This document shows positions 43,016-54,089 of a stretch of DNA of 64,000 nt, piece after piece. The stretch's first letter is position 1. Every line of letters begins with the position of its first letter. The notes under the pieces are model-generated. The model had not been told where the DNA came from and ran no database searches. It worked only from the letters and a program-made list of their open reading frames with translations. This DNA is from Dendronephthya gigantea. Its lineage: Eukaryota > Cnidaria > Anthozoa > Malacalcyonacea > Nephtheidae. The stretch covers positions 62,001-126,000 of the forward strand of contig NW_021163074.1 in assembly GCF_004324835.1 (NCBI RefSeq), in the 5' to 3' direction. A program made the translations under genes and the position numbers.

Positions 43016-45253
43016 TTTGGCTATCACTGCATGCGGCAGTCATTAACTCATTAATATGTTAAATTTGAAATATAATAATTGCTCAAGAGGACCGGCATTT
43101 TGGCGTGAAATGTCCTGCCTTATCACATCTTCAATGCAGAATCAGAAGGTTTGCCAAGAAAAACCACAAAAAAGTTAACAAAAGATGTGAACCATGGCAC
43201 TCCGCAGAACCACCGTCAGCAGATGCGTTCTTCCAAGTGTCAAATGTCACAGGCGACACTACACAGAAACGAAAGTTAAAAACTAACCGAAATTACGTAA
43301 ATATAACTTGCATCAGTTGTAAAATGTAAAACCAAATACGAAAGAATGAAAGAACAGGCTTCTCAACCTTGTTCCAAGGTCCCCCATGTAGAACGGTCTA
43401 AATGCGTTGCAACCACTGAGTTGCAACTGATTGAGTATATACTTCTGGAATGGATTTTCTTTTCAGTGCAGTGAAATGGATCGCAGATGGAAAGTCATAA
43501 TTTCACACTAACTTCAAATAGGGAATGCGCCCATCTTAGTTTTCCAACCCCCCGTGTTTTGGCAAAAAATCATCAATCATCAGTAAAAAATCATTCAGTT
43601 TTGGGCAAAAAATCCAGTTTGGTTATCGGTTGCACGGTTTTGAATAGTTTATGTATATCAAGCATGCATATATATATGCAGTAATATGAAGACACCATGC
43701 AAATGATGTAGTTACGGTTGTATATGCATAATGTAATTATATATCCATGGTTTGCATGGAGCAGAATTCCCACTTCAGGTTTATCGCTCTCTCCTCCGCA
43801 GAGGCTTCGAATGCAAATGCGCTAGCTAGATTTTTAAAGATGACCGCTGAGGGTTTATCGTCGTCACGTTAGGTAATTAGCATATGCAATCATGTGAAAT
43901 TTGATTTATAAGGCTTTTACACCAATTTCATTGTTGAGCAAAGGTATCCGTTAGATAAGGTGATTACCAAACCAATTTTTGGAGTAAATTAAGTTTTTTT
44001 GGGAAAATTTATTTTAGTGAGGGTGTACTGTTTTAAGAGAGCACACGTGAGGCCAGTTTTGAACGTCGTTTTCTGCCGCCTGTCGCATTAAAAAAATAAA
44101 CAATCAGCCGAGACATTTTATCAACTATTGTCAATTTTAAACTGCTTCGCCGGGCATCAGGAGCAATGTAGCCAGTCCAAAATAAGCGGGAAGGTCTAAC
44201 TATATATGAAATACACAAGCGCTATAACACAACATAAATTTTGTGTGGCGAGGATGGTGCATCGTTGGACTCATTGCATCAGAAAACATGCGAGACCCAT
44301 TGAGGATGGTGAAACCGAATTCAGGTGGTGAAGTGGTAGAGTGCGGACCCCTAAAGTGGTAGTGTCCGAACCCCTATTCCACCCATGACTATGCCCGTAC
44401 ACGAGAGGAAAGATTTTTTTGAGCTATTTAAAATTTCATACCTGTTACAACCCTGCGGTTTAATGTGTCACTTGTTGATGTTAAATCGCCTTTGAATTGT
44501 TCGGATTGAGCTAAAAGAGATTATGACAGATGATAAATATAATGGTATACGTAATAGAACGAATAGGAGTGCAATTAAATGATAAATTTGTACGCGAGAA
44601 ACTACAAAATGGCATTAATTGCACGATTTAATTCGTTCTATTTTTATTACTTATTATAATTATAACATAGAAGCAAAAAGACAACGGGGAAGGGGGGGGT
44701 GTGGGTGTAGTATTGTTAATATTCATATCCTCATTGGGATTAAACGTATTCAGTCTCTTGCTCTCCAATGCCAAGGATAGAATATTAACTAGAAGTTTCA
44801 CACGGTGAAGAAAGCCCGATCACTGTAATTCCCGCTATACACGACGCAACTAGCAGAGCTAAGCTTGATAGTTTTGTTTTATATCCTTTTATAACAAGCC
44901 GATTATGATAATTTGCAAAATTTAAGTGCTGATTGGCAGATTGGCTAGGAACTATGTGGACCATCCCTCAGTGTAGAATAGATAGTTGAGGTGAGAAGCG
45001 GCGTTTCCTCTTCGTCACCGCATCATCGACCGACCTTATCTGCTCTCAGAAAGGTTTGATAGAAAACAATAGATTGTACAGCTCTTGTTACATTTCAGAT
45101 TTTTATGTTGAAAATGATTGTATTGTTCATTTTTCTTTCTCCACCTCTCACTTTTGTTTTACTCCACCCCACACATTCCCATTTTTTTCATTTTACCCCA
45201 ACATTCTCTCTTCAGCCTCACTATAAATAATGACCTGACCCAACCTATATTGA
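43016..45253. other. Region probably holding the missing 3' exons of the Ig gene
   Basis: The Ig gene's last visible exon ends with a donor at 45479, so downstream exons should lie to the left, but none could be identified with confidence. A sequence at 44310-44400 (GGTGGTGAAGTGGTAGAGTG) recalls a tRNA-derived SINE A box. A poly-G stretch lies at 44689-44700. Confidence 0.4.
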
Positions 45254-45457
45254 AAGACCCGTTCACACGCGTTTTTTGTTGCGATTTATGTGCCATTTTC
45301 ATCTTTTGATAGATGTGAACGAGTGATTAGTTACGAGTGCTCTAATGTGTACGAGCTCTTATTTGAACATCCGTAACTAATTCACTCGTCCACATCTATC
45401 GAAAGTAGAAAATCGCACATAAAATCGCAGCACAAATTGAAAGTGTAAACGGGCCTT
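45254..45457. mobile_element. Palindromic element, ACGAGTGATTAGTTACG family, copy 1
   Basis: The left arm AAGACCCGTTCACACGCG, TTTTGTTGCGATTTATGTG, GATGTGAACGAGTGATTAGT pairs with the right arm TAACTAATTCACTCGTCCACATC...GTGTAAACGGGCCTT. Flanks TGA / TAA suggest a decayed TNA duplication. It lies in the Ig-gene intron 21 nt beyond the donor of the exon at 45479-45757. Confidence 0.85.
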
Positions 45458-45478
45458 TAAACTAAAAAATCTTCTAAC

Positions 45479-48400
45479 CTTTCACATAAAGCCTTAGAGA
45501 TTTATTCACACCATGGCCCAGATCGGTCTCAGGTACACATGTATAATTTCCAGAATCTTGCAATCTAACGCTCGATATCAAGAACACGCCCGTGTTGCTC
45601 TGTTTCATCATTAGTTTGCCATTGCGATAAAGTTTATAGCTTTGAATTGGCAAGACATGATTACGCGCAACTTCACATTGCAATTTAAGGTCTTGGTATT
45701 GCCAAACAACACCGTCCAGTGATCCATTATGAAAGAATTCTTGTATACGAGGCTTCTCTAAAGAGAATAATGATATCGTAGGACCCGAATTTTGCTGCGA
45801 TTTTCTTCTTTTGATAGATGTGAATGAGTGATTAGTTACGAATGCTTGGATATGCACAAGGTTCAATTTGAAGTTTGAACACTGATCCGTAACTAATTCA
45901 CTCGTTTATATCTTTCAAAAGAAGAAAATCGCAGCAAAACTTGCAAGTTTAAACGCGCCTTTACTCTACAAAAATTATGTATACAACAGTTGATACAGTT
46001 TTAGATTGCTAGCAAATGAAAACGGATTAGATTGCAGTCTTAAAACTGCACGTGCTAAGTGTCAAGCATCCCATCTTAATTATAATGTATTTTAAAAGGG
46101 ACCTCTCTTTTCATTTTGGCAACACGCCCATGCTCTAATCCCGGAGTGCCCAAAGCGTGACATGGGTCGCTTGCTTATTTAGAATCGGAAAAGCTTCGCG
46201 CGATCCAAATACCTATACGAGTCAATATAAAAATCTCACATCAAAGCCCCGTTTACACACGGGTTTACACTACAGTCAATTTATATCGGCACGGCCAAAA
46301 CGGGTTTCCGTGGCCATTTCATCCGTGCTTGCATGAAAACTTGTAAAATTGGGTGTACGCCGGGTACCAATCTAGTTTAGCTGTTCCAAAGTCAATTTAT
46401 TGATTTAAAAAACTTGATAAATGCTTTGCTATGAAAACCATCATCATGTTGCAATGGAGGAACGACCCTAAATTACTTCGCTACTGCTTGCTTAAGTAAA
46501 AGAACAAAAATACTATACATGACAATAACGATAACACTAATAACTAATATAATGGCTATGTGGAATTAAAATAGAAATATTAGAACATGGCGGCCGGACT
46601 GTATGATTTTAGCTGTGAGGCTATACTTAGGGATCCGAGCTATTTACTAAAACTATCTTGTAAAGCTCAATTATAGCGTCTTATAGAACCGTAAAATTTT
46701 AGTACACGAAGCTCTAGTGCATCTGTTGACTTACCATATACATTTATCCTTAAAAATCCTTCAGCGACGCCCATGTAGTTTTCAGCAAGGCAAATGTACT
46801 CGCCAGATTGGGATGTCGCTACATGCTTTAGTTTCAATAAATAGCTTCTAGCAATAAGACGATATTGACTTAAGCCAGCGTGAATCCAGGAAACATTAGG
46901 AGATGGTTGGCCTTGTACATCACACGCAACTTTAACCGAGCTTTTTTCGAGGACTGCAATATCTTTTAACGGTTTGATTTTCGGAGCAACTAAGAAATAG
47001 ACGTAATAAATTAGAGCCTGTTATTGTTTAGGTTAATAGTCGCATTTTGCATGGTCGCGTCGAATGCAATTCGAACAATAGAGAATGAGATGTTAATGAA
47101 GCTTAATAAGGTTTATCAGCTCATTACCATTGTGTATTCAATGCATTCGAAATGCATTCGACACGACGAAAATGCGACGTACAACCATAACCTGGGCCTA
47201 AGTCAAGTTCTCATTAGTCACCGACAGTCGGCCATGTATTAGTTGACGAATAAAATTTATTCAAAATAAGAATGCACTTCTCTATGTAACAGACAAAAGC
47301 ATACGCCGAATGTCGCTGACCTACAGGGTGTCCCAAAAAAAACGAAAACTATTGAAATCACCCATAACAATGCAATTGTTGGAGTTTGAATGCCTAAGCA
47401 CTCTGTTGGGACCCACAGGTGTATAAATGTTTACCATACTCATTTTTACGTATGCATACATGATGCAGTAAAATTTGCTTATTCGCAAAAATGATATTTA
47501 TTAATCAACAATATTTACAATTTACAAATATGGATAACATTATTTAGATGTGCATCTCAAGGACCATGACCTTCGACATGTCCCCTTTCTCTAGCAACAC
47601 AAAGCATTTAGCATTTTATAAGTTGCATTAAATCCCCACGGGCTGAAATTCGTTAACACGGCATTCAAATTTTAACAATGAGTGATTTCAATAGTTTTCG
47701 TTTTTTTTGGGACACCCTGTACAGGGTGTATCAAAAAAAACGCAACCACTTAATATTCATGAATATCCTCTTTGTTCTACAACACAAAAGACGTTTGGCC
47801 CCTGGAATGCGAGAAAGCTTGTAATCATATTCTAGCGGGACAATCGTCGGTAAACAAAGTCGGGTGCGTAAACCAACGAGCAGAAATGAAAGTATTTAAC
47901 GAGTAAAATTTTATTTACAATTTATTTTACAAGGTCGACAGTTAGCATTCAAGTTATCATGCACGACAATAAAAGCTCGTTGTTCGGTTGTAAGCTGCAC
48001 CATTATTAGTTTAGCTGATTAATTTGACCATTAGCAGTTGAACTGTACGATTAGAAGCCATTTTAAAATCCCAGGGGCATAAAATCTATTGAGCTTATGA
48101 ACAATATGAATTTTAGAATATTAAGTGGTTGCGTTTTTTTTGATACACCCTGTATAGATGAGAAACAGACATTTACAAAAAAAACATACTTCAGCTGTTT
48201 ATCTATGAAGACTATTATCTTTGATCCCTTGACACATTCAATATGCACTATTAGTTTAATACTTTAGTGCATATTTCATAACAGTCCTAAGTAAAGGTAA
48301 TACCTTTGTTTGTGGTGAAATATGAAATGTTTGTGTCAGACAACGGATTCTCAAATAAGTACTAGTTATACGTCGCGTTTTGTTTGCGTCGAATGTTATT

Positions 48401-51400
48401 CAAACAATAGATAATGAGATGATAATGAGGGTTGCCATATGGGATCGCTCATTCTTCAAGCTAATATCAATCTGGAGTTTTTAAAATTCGCGACTGCGCG
48501 AATTTTCTAAAGCCGTTATTTGCTCTTGGTTCAGCTAATCACGAGCACAACGACTATAAACTGTATGCATATCAAAAGCAAGCAACCTCGTCCCAACCAT
48601 ATTTTGCCCCTACGCGATGGTCGCTGGGTCAGCCTAGTCCCTAGGCCTCTATACGTTCTTTAGTACGCGATCTCATTAATATACGCACGGAACAGCGTGC
48701 AATGAGGCCTAGCCAGGTGATCTGGGTATAAAGCTCAACCAATCAGAAGCCAGATCTTCGACAAAACTGAATGATAATTTCCTTCATTGCATATGGCTTC
48801 GACACTCGAATATATCAAGTAATTTTATTTTATTTATATGAAAACACGTTTATTTTTTCCCAACTGTAAATTAGAATTTAAATTTTTCACCCTTTATACT
48901 ATTAGTTGGAAGAATAGGGACAAATAACACCAGGAACATGATAACTCAGTTTTGTCGACACGCTTTATGACGTCATGATCTCAGATCAGCTGGAGGGACT
49001 AGGTTGTGTGATGGCACCCAAGGATCCCAGTATCTTCACTATAGTTTTCGGCTCCTTCCTATGGCTACGCATTTTACGGTCATCGAACATGAACTAACAT
49101 AAATTATATATGAACATGTCCCCGCCCCATTGATTGACGCTAGCTATGCCTATGGTAGATGAGTACCTCCAATTTTCAAATGAATTCTGTAGATGTCATC
49201 TGAGCCGTTTTTAAAATAAACATTACATACATAGAATCCACTATCATTAACTCTGACATTCTGCAAGATTACTTTCGTTGAATTATGAAGTGCGACGCGT
49301 CCTTTATAACTTTCGTAAATCTTGAAACCTTGACCTTTGAAGCGGTGCATAAGAAGTGTTCTTTCGGATAAGTTAGGAGCCGAACTATAACGGAGCATTG
49401 TGGATAGACATGAATCGTCGCTGATACAAGGGATTTCTACGTCTGAACCAACCGTCTCGGTTTGAACACGATAATCTGATGAAGATAATGCTAATACTAG
49501 AAACATGAAACGAAAAATTAGTCATATGGTCAAAACGGGATGAGTGGCAATCTCGGCCGAATGTACTTCATTGACAAATGAAGTACTTTATTGTTTTATT
49601 TATTTTTGGTATATTATTTATTTATTGAAGTATTTTATTGTTTTTCTTTATTTCTGAGCACCAACATCCATCACCGACTGTCGGCGACATACGAGAACCA
49701 GTCGTTAATTGTTTGTGCTCAGAAATAAAGAAAATTCCTTTAAAACAACAAAGTACTTCATTTCCCTTAACTACATCTTTTGTAAATTTCGGCCTTAAGA
49801 CCAGTATCGACAATGCGGTTCTACCACCAGTAGAGGATAATGGATCATAAGATACGAAATTTAAACTGCGACATTAAACTGAAGCCACAATCAGTTTCAA
49901 AAGTCTTGTGACATGTAAACAAACAACTCCGTTCTGCAATAATTTACTTTCCCTCCCCCTAATCAATGTCAGTATTCAGACCTATAAGACATGTGCAGAT
50001 GTTGCTAAATGCATCAATAACATTGAATGATGGGGAAAACGGGGGGGGGTTAAACTTCACCCCCGGCCCCTTTCCCCACCATTCAATGTTATTGATGCAT
50101 GTGAACAAATGATAGTTTCGTATTCCGTAACTTCCGTTCTCACTATTCTCGCTTTGATTACAAGTGACCAGGGTGCGTTTAAAATTGATTGTAGGATGGT
50201 CCAACGAGTGTGATTAGCGCAAACTTTAAACCGTCTGTAGTTTTTAAAGACGTCAACGTCCAGTACTGGCAGTAGTCAAAGCAGGAGTGGATCCAGCACT
50301 AGTGCACTAAATTGCATCACACAAGAAAACTGCTAAAAATAACCACTTTGTTTTGTAATGCAAATTTGTGCACTAGCGCTGGATCCACCCCTGAGTCAAA
50401 GTTGCATGCAAGCGCGACTTGCAACTTGCATCGTCTTGCATAAAATAACGCATAAAATTAGTCTATAGATTCACGGGACGCGAAAATGAACTAATTCATT
50501 CCACTGTAACATTTTAGAAAACAGCATGAAAACATCAATGCTAATAGCACTAAGTAACTTAATTTACTGTTTTCGATGTATAATTTTCTAGATAGGATTC
50601 CAATTATCCAGACGCTATTAGGCTCGGCTTTTAGAACTCCAAATGGAAGCTAAGCTGTAATTCCAAATTAGAGGCAGCTAGTAAATATTTACTTATGAAA
50701 AACTTCTCACGCTTTTTTTATTTAAATGAAAAGTCATTTTTGGTTTTAGATGTTTTGATTAGTAGGAGGTGGAGCACTTAGCGGCCTTTTACAGCTACGG
50801 GAGACAACTACATGCATGATAACTAATGGTAAAACGCAGTGAACAGCTGGTGGTCAAGTGACGTTTATGTTTCATTAAATTTTCACATTGTTGCAAGACT
50901 AGGATCATGACTATATACAGATCCATTATTTATAAGTAGTTATCTTCATGTGTTTCCCAAAATATTCATAAACTGGAAACGCATAGCTATAGATGGGTAT
51001 ATAACGCATTTAGGGTTTGTGTGGACTATAGATCAAACTTAATATATTATGGATTCTTAAGCGAAGACTCGTCGAAGGAGAGTGTTTAGAACAAATACTG
51101 AACTTTTGCTAGAAAGTAAAAGTTTATTTATACTTATTATTTCAATTTAGATCGTCTTATCCGGTAAAAGTGTATATAATATATATCCCTCCACCGTGTT
51201 TATTGCGTACACTGGACCACCCATTGCCATTGAAGATACTGCGTGTTGATAATCCGAATAGATCAACAATCAGTCTGAAAGATCACTGTTTCTAATGTAA
51301 ACAATAGACAACTCAAAATAAACTATATAGTTGAAATATCCCTTAACCTTATTAGCTAGGCATAGGGTTGTAAAACAATGTATATGATCACGAATAAGTT

Positions 51401-52036
51401 GCTCATGTATTTGAACTTTACATCTGCAACCCAGTGAGTAGTCGTGATTTTTCATGCATGGTTTGCTTAGAATGTGTATTGCCATTGGCCATTGCATTGT
51501 TCGAGCTGAGATTAGTCGATCACTCGCCAGTATCACTCAGCGATTATTACTAAAGTGCTGAGGATAACATGCAGTTGAAAATTATAATAGTGACTTACCG
51601 ATGTAAGAATTGTAGTGAGCGAATCATTGTAATTTCAGCGGCGTATATATAGTGCAGTATAATCACGCAAGTTGCCGCAGACGTGGTCACAGAAACAGGC
51701 CATGGTCATGGAATCAACTATATTATAGACAATATAGTTGATGTGGTCATCTTAATCAACTTTGTTCTTGTATACAAAAACAACGAAGAAAAAGAGTACT
51801 TTTCAAGGAACGATACTTACTTTTTAAGAGCAGAACAATACGGAGATAGTCAATGAAAGACAATATACTTTAATCACTAATTTTATATCATGCATGTAAA
51901 AGATAAAACATGCGCAAAACAAACTTGAAAAACCGCATGCGTATTTTATCATTAAACAAAACATACCTGCAGCCGGAATAGAACAGATTATGAAAGGAAA
52001 CAGAAGAGAGATTTTGCCGTGAAATAATCGCGCCAT
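45479..52036 (-). CDS. Ig-superfamily receptor-like protein, three Ig domains (3' end not found)
   Basis: Four exons, all joined in phase 1: 52036-51967, 49496-49167, 46989-46735, 45757-45479, giving 311 residues so far. ATG at 52036 starts a signal peptide (MARLFHGKISLLFPFIICSI). Exon 2 is a V-like Ig domain (VEIPC...NDSGFYVCNVY) without the usual core Trp. Exon 3 is an I-set domain (VKVACDVQGQPSPNVSWIHAG...SGEYICLAEN). Exon 4 is a third Ig domain (LKLQCEVA...DSGNYTCVPE). One domain per exon with phase-1 introns is the classical Ig-superfamily arrangement. It acts outside the cell, in adhesion or recognition; whether it ends in a membrane anchor or a kinase cannot be seen. FGFR-like, lachesin-like and cnidarian Alr-like proteins all remain possible. 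Confidence 0.82.
45780..45961. mobile_element. Palindromic element, ACGAGTGATTAGTTACG family, copy 2
   Basis: Arms GCTGCGATTTTCTTCTTTTG, ATAGATGTGAATGAGTGATTAG and CCGTAACTAATTCACTCGTT, AAGAAGAAAATCGCAGCAAAA. A close relative of the element at 45254-45457. It ends 22 nt upstream of the acceptor of the same Ig exon. Confidence 0.85.
47018..47187. mobile_element. Palindromic element, GTCGAATGCAATTC family, copy 1 (degenerate)
   Basis: GGTCGCGTCGAATGCAATTC, AACAATAGAGAATGAGATG pair with AATGCATTCGACACGACGAAAATGCGAC. Relatives are at 48368-48432 (half copy) and 62527-62678. It lies in Ig-gene intron 2. Confidence 0.75.
47324..47719. mobile_element. Mariner-like MITE, first of an abutting pair (396 bp)
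   Basis: Terminal inverted repeats of about 37 bp start CAGGGTGTCCCAAAAAAAAC and continue GAAAACTATTGAAATCAC, flanked by TA (47322-47323, 47720-47721). The interior is AT-rich, without a transposase. Confidence 0.92.
47722..48152. mobile_element. Mariner-like MITE, second of an abutting pair (431 bp)
   Basis: Terminal inverted repeats start CAGGGTGTATCAAAAAAAAC and continue GCAACCACTTAATATTC. Flanked by TA (47720-47721 and 48153-48154), sharing its left TA with the previous element. The interior is unrelated to that of its neighbour. No transposase. Confidence 0.92.
48368..48432. repeat. Half copy of the GTCGAATGCAATTC palindrome
   Basis: TACGTCGCGTTTTGTTTGCGTC then GAATGTTATTCAAACAATAG and ATAATGAGATGATAATGA match one arm of the 62527-62678 element. 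The opposite arm is absent. Confidence 0.6.
49565..49805. mobile_element. Fold-back with TCTTTATTTCTGAGCAC arms in Ig-gene intron 1
   Basis: TTTCTTTATTTCTGAGCAC pairs with GTGCTCAGAAATAAAGAAA, and AATGAAGTACTTTATTG with CAAAGTACTTCATT. The centre GACTGTCGGCGACATACGAGA recurs at 53605-53640 (GACCGTCGGTGACATATGAGA), so this is a small dispersed family. Confidence 0.75.
50008..50102. repeat. 95-bp hairpin with purine/pyrimidine centre
   Basis: AATGCATCAATAACATTGAATG then GTGGGGA-type sequence pair with CCCACCATTCAATGTT and ATTGATGCAT. The loop side is a run of nine G opposite CCCCC, so the hairpin is very stable. It lies in Ig-gene intron 1. Confidence 0.8.
50285..50395. repeat. 110-bp hairpin GGATCCAGC..GCTGGATCC
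   Basis: AGGAGTGGATCCAGCACTAG then TGCACTAAATTGCAT pair with ATGCAAATTTGTGCA and CTAGCGCTGGATCCACCCCT. It lies in Ig-gene intron 1; the family is unknown. Confidence 0.8.
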
Positions 52037-54089
52037 TTTATGCTTAAGGAGTGCCGATGTTTTGACAACAAAATAAAAGGGCTTAATGACCTCTTTATGA
52101 AAACCAAGATAACCTTCGCTGCCAATCAAAATGACGACAGAATCGCAAACTTGGTCTAACAGACGTCGCTGGAGGAAATAAGGAAAACCTATATTCAAGT
52201 GGCAAGAACGAGTTATGCAATTATTAATTAAAGTGCCCTTATGCAGCTTTTTGGAAGCATAATAATTAATGATTTATGTCTGAAGTTTTCTACTTTATAT
52301 TAAACTTTCATAGAGCTTTTCTGTCCAGGGGATTGCTTCATTTCGCAATGGGATTCACGTCCTGTTAAGCTCATTTTATCAAACATGCATTTAACAGGAC
52401 AAATCGTAACCTGTTATCCCTGTGTGTTTAACGTTTAAAAGCCCAGAAATAAAAAAAATTTCTTGCCAATTAAAATATATCAAAAGTTTTTCACGCAATA
52501 AGCAAAGCCAAAGGACTGATCAATAGGCCAAAAAATTAAAACGTAATATTAATAAGAGTGTACAGGGAAGTATATGATGCATAAAGAAAATTAACACTTA
52601 ACAATTATTCGCCGAAGGCGAGGTGATTATCGAGGAATATTCACCTCGACGTATTTTTACACAAGTGAATTGACACAAGAACTGCATTTGTTCGCTTATC
52701 TCTTTGTAAGAAATGTCCACAAAACGGCTAGCCGCCATTTTGAAATTAGTTATATTCACCATATCACAGCGGACAGGCCGATAAGAAACGAATGAGAGCA
52801 TACTAATGATAGAAAGAAGCTTCAGAGAAAGCCGAGATATATCATAATTGATACCTCAGGAAAATATATACATTATTGATATAAAAGCTGAGGAAATTTA
52901 AATACTCTACGACTATGTTATCATAAACAGTCTCTTTATTACCACATGAATAAAATGGTGGTGTAAAATCATTTGGATACAATCATATTCGAGAATTCAT
53001 ACAATCACTGAAAGAATAATATTTACATAATATAAGGTACACGGTAATATTAGCTTACAACACGATTATTGGTTTTTGAGATAAACTTTCCTATTTTTAT
53101 ACAAGTTTAGTTACTTGTCATGGTCAATATATATGTATGAAACTAGACACACTGACACATTGTATGGACTTAGAAGCCTAATAGTTTAACTAGATAATGG
53201 AAAATCATTCTTAATTTTCAATGCAAAAATTCCCAATATCTACAATTGAAACTCTATCGGATAAAGTTACACATGCACTCGTGCTAGTCCACTTTAATAA
53301 TCAAATCTAACTATTCTAATTCGGTTAAACAAATTAATGCACACCTCGCCATAGTCAAACTGTGCTCTGGAAACCGGCTAAATTCCCTATTTATGAAATT
53401 ATGCAGTGGTGAATGGAAATGGTTTTTACATGACATCGAAGCGGCCGTGTTGGCGGTGCCACTTCGAAGTTCTACAGCTCAACAGACCATAAAACTTACA
53501 GATTTCCTTGTCGATTGTACCAAATGAATATGGTGAACATATGATGTTGGTAAAGCCTGATTCTTTGTGGTCGTTGACGAAGAAAATTTATATAAAATAA
53601 CAAAGCAGTCGCCGACCGTCGGTGACATATGAGAATCAGGCTTAAGAACCATCATCAAATTATTCAACCATACTGTTGAATAATATATTACCAAGCAAAA
53701 ATTACAGACGCTTTGTATAGTTTGCCGGGTTTTCAGATGATATCTCCATTGACTATGGTCTGTCAACAAACCTGACAGAATGAAGTGACGAAAAGTAGAA
53801 AACTTACGCAGTTTTTTAGTCTCTTTACTACTTGAAACGGTTTCGAAGTTTCAAAGCAGTATTTTACGCCGCTCAAATATAAACGCTTTTTATAGCGCAA
53901 ATAAATCAATTTTAAACGTCTTTGACGCGCCACAAGTTGAACAAAAATACCCTCTCGATATAGCAGGCCCTTTAAGCAAGGACTTAGGATACAACCACTC
54001 TTTCAATCACGGAATGTTCTTTGCTAAAACTGTATTTTGCAATGTTCCTTTTTATTGGTCTGGTGCTTGTTTGGCCACCTCTTAGCTTC
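52037..54089. other. Intergenic region between the Ig gene and the second zinc-finger gene
   Basis: It holds the presumed Ig-gene promoter. No supported gene. 53560-53650 contains a half copy of the 49565 fold-back family. A possible AATAAA signal for the zinc-finger gene (minus strand) lies at 54056-54051, just after its stop codon. Confidence 0.45.

Noticed and set aside
43105-43329. Lys-rich 74-codon plus-strand gene
   Set aside because: Low-complexity basic composition, no domain, and it lies opposite the expected strand of the Ig gene's missing exons.
44310-44400. tRNA gene
   Set aside because: GGTGAAGTGGTAGAGTG resembles an A box and GTCCGAACCCC a B box, but no cloverleaf with paired acceptor stem could be drawn; at most a tRNA-derived SINE relic.
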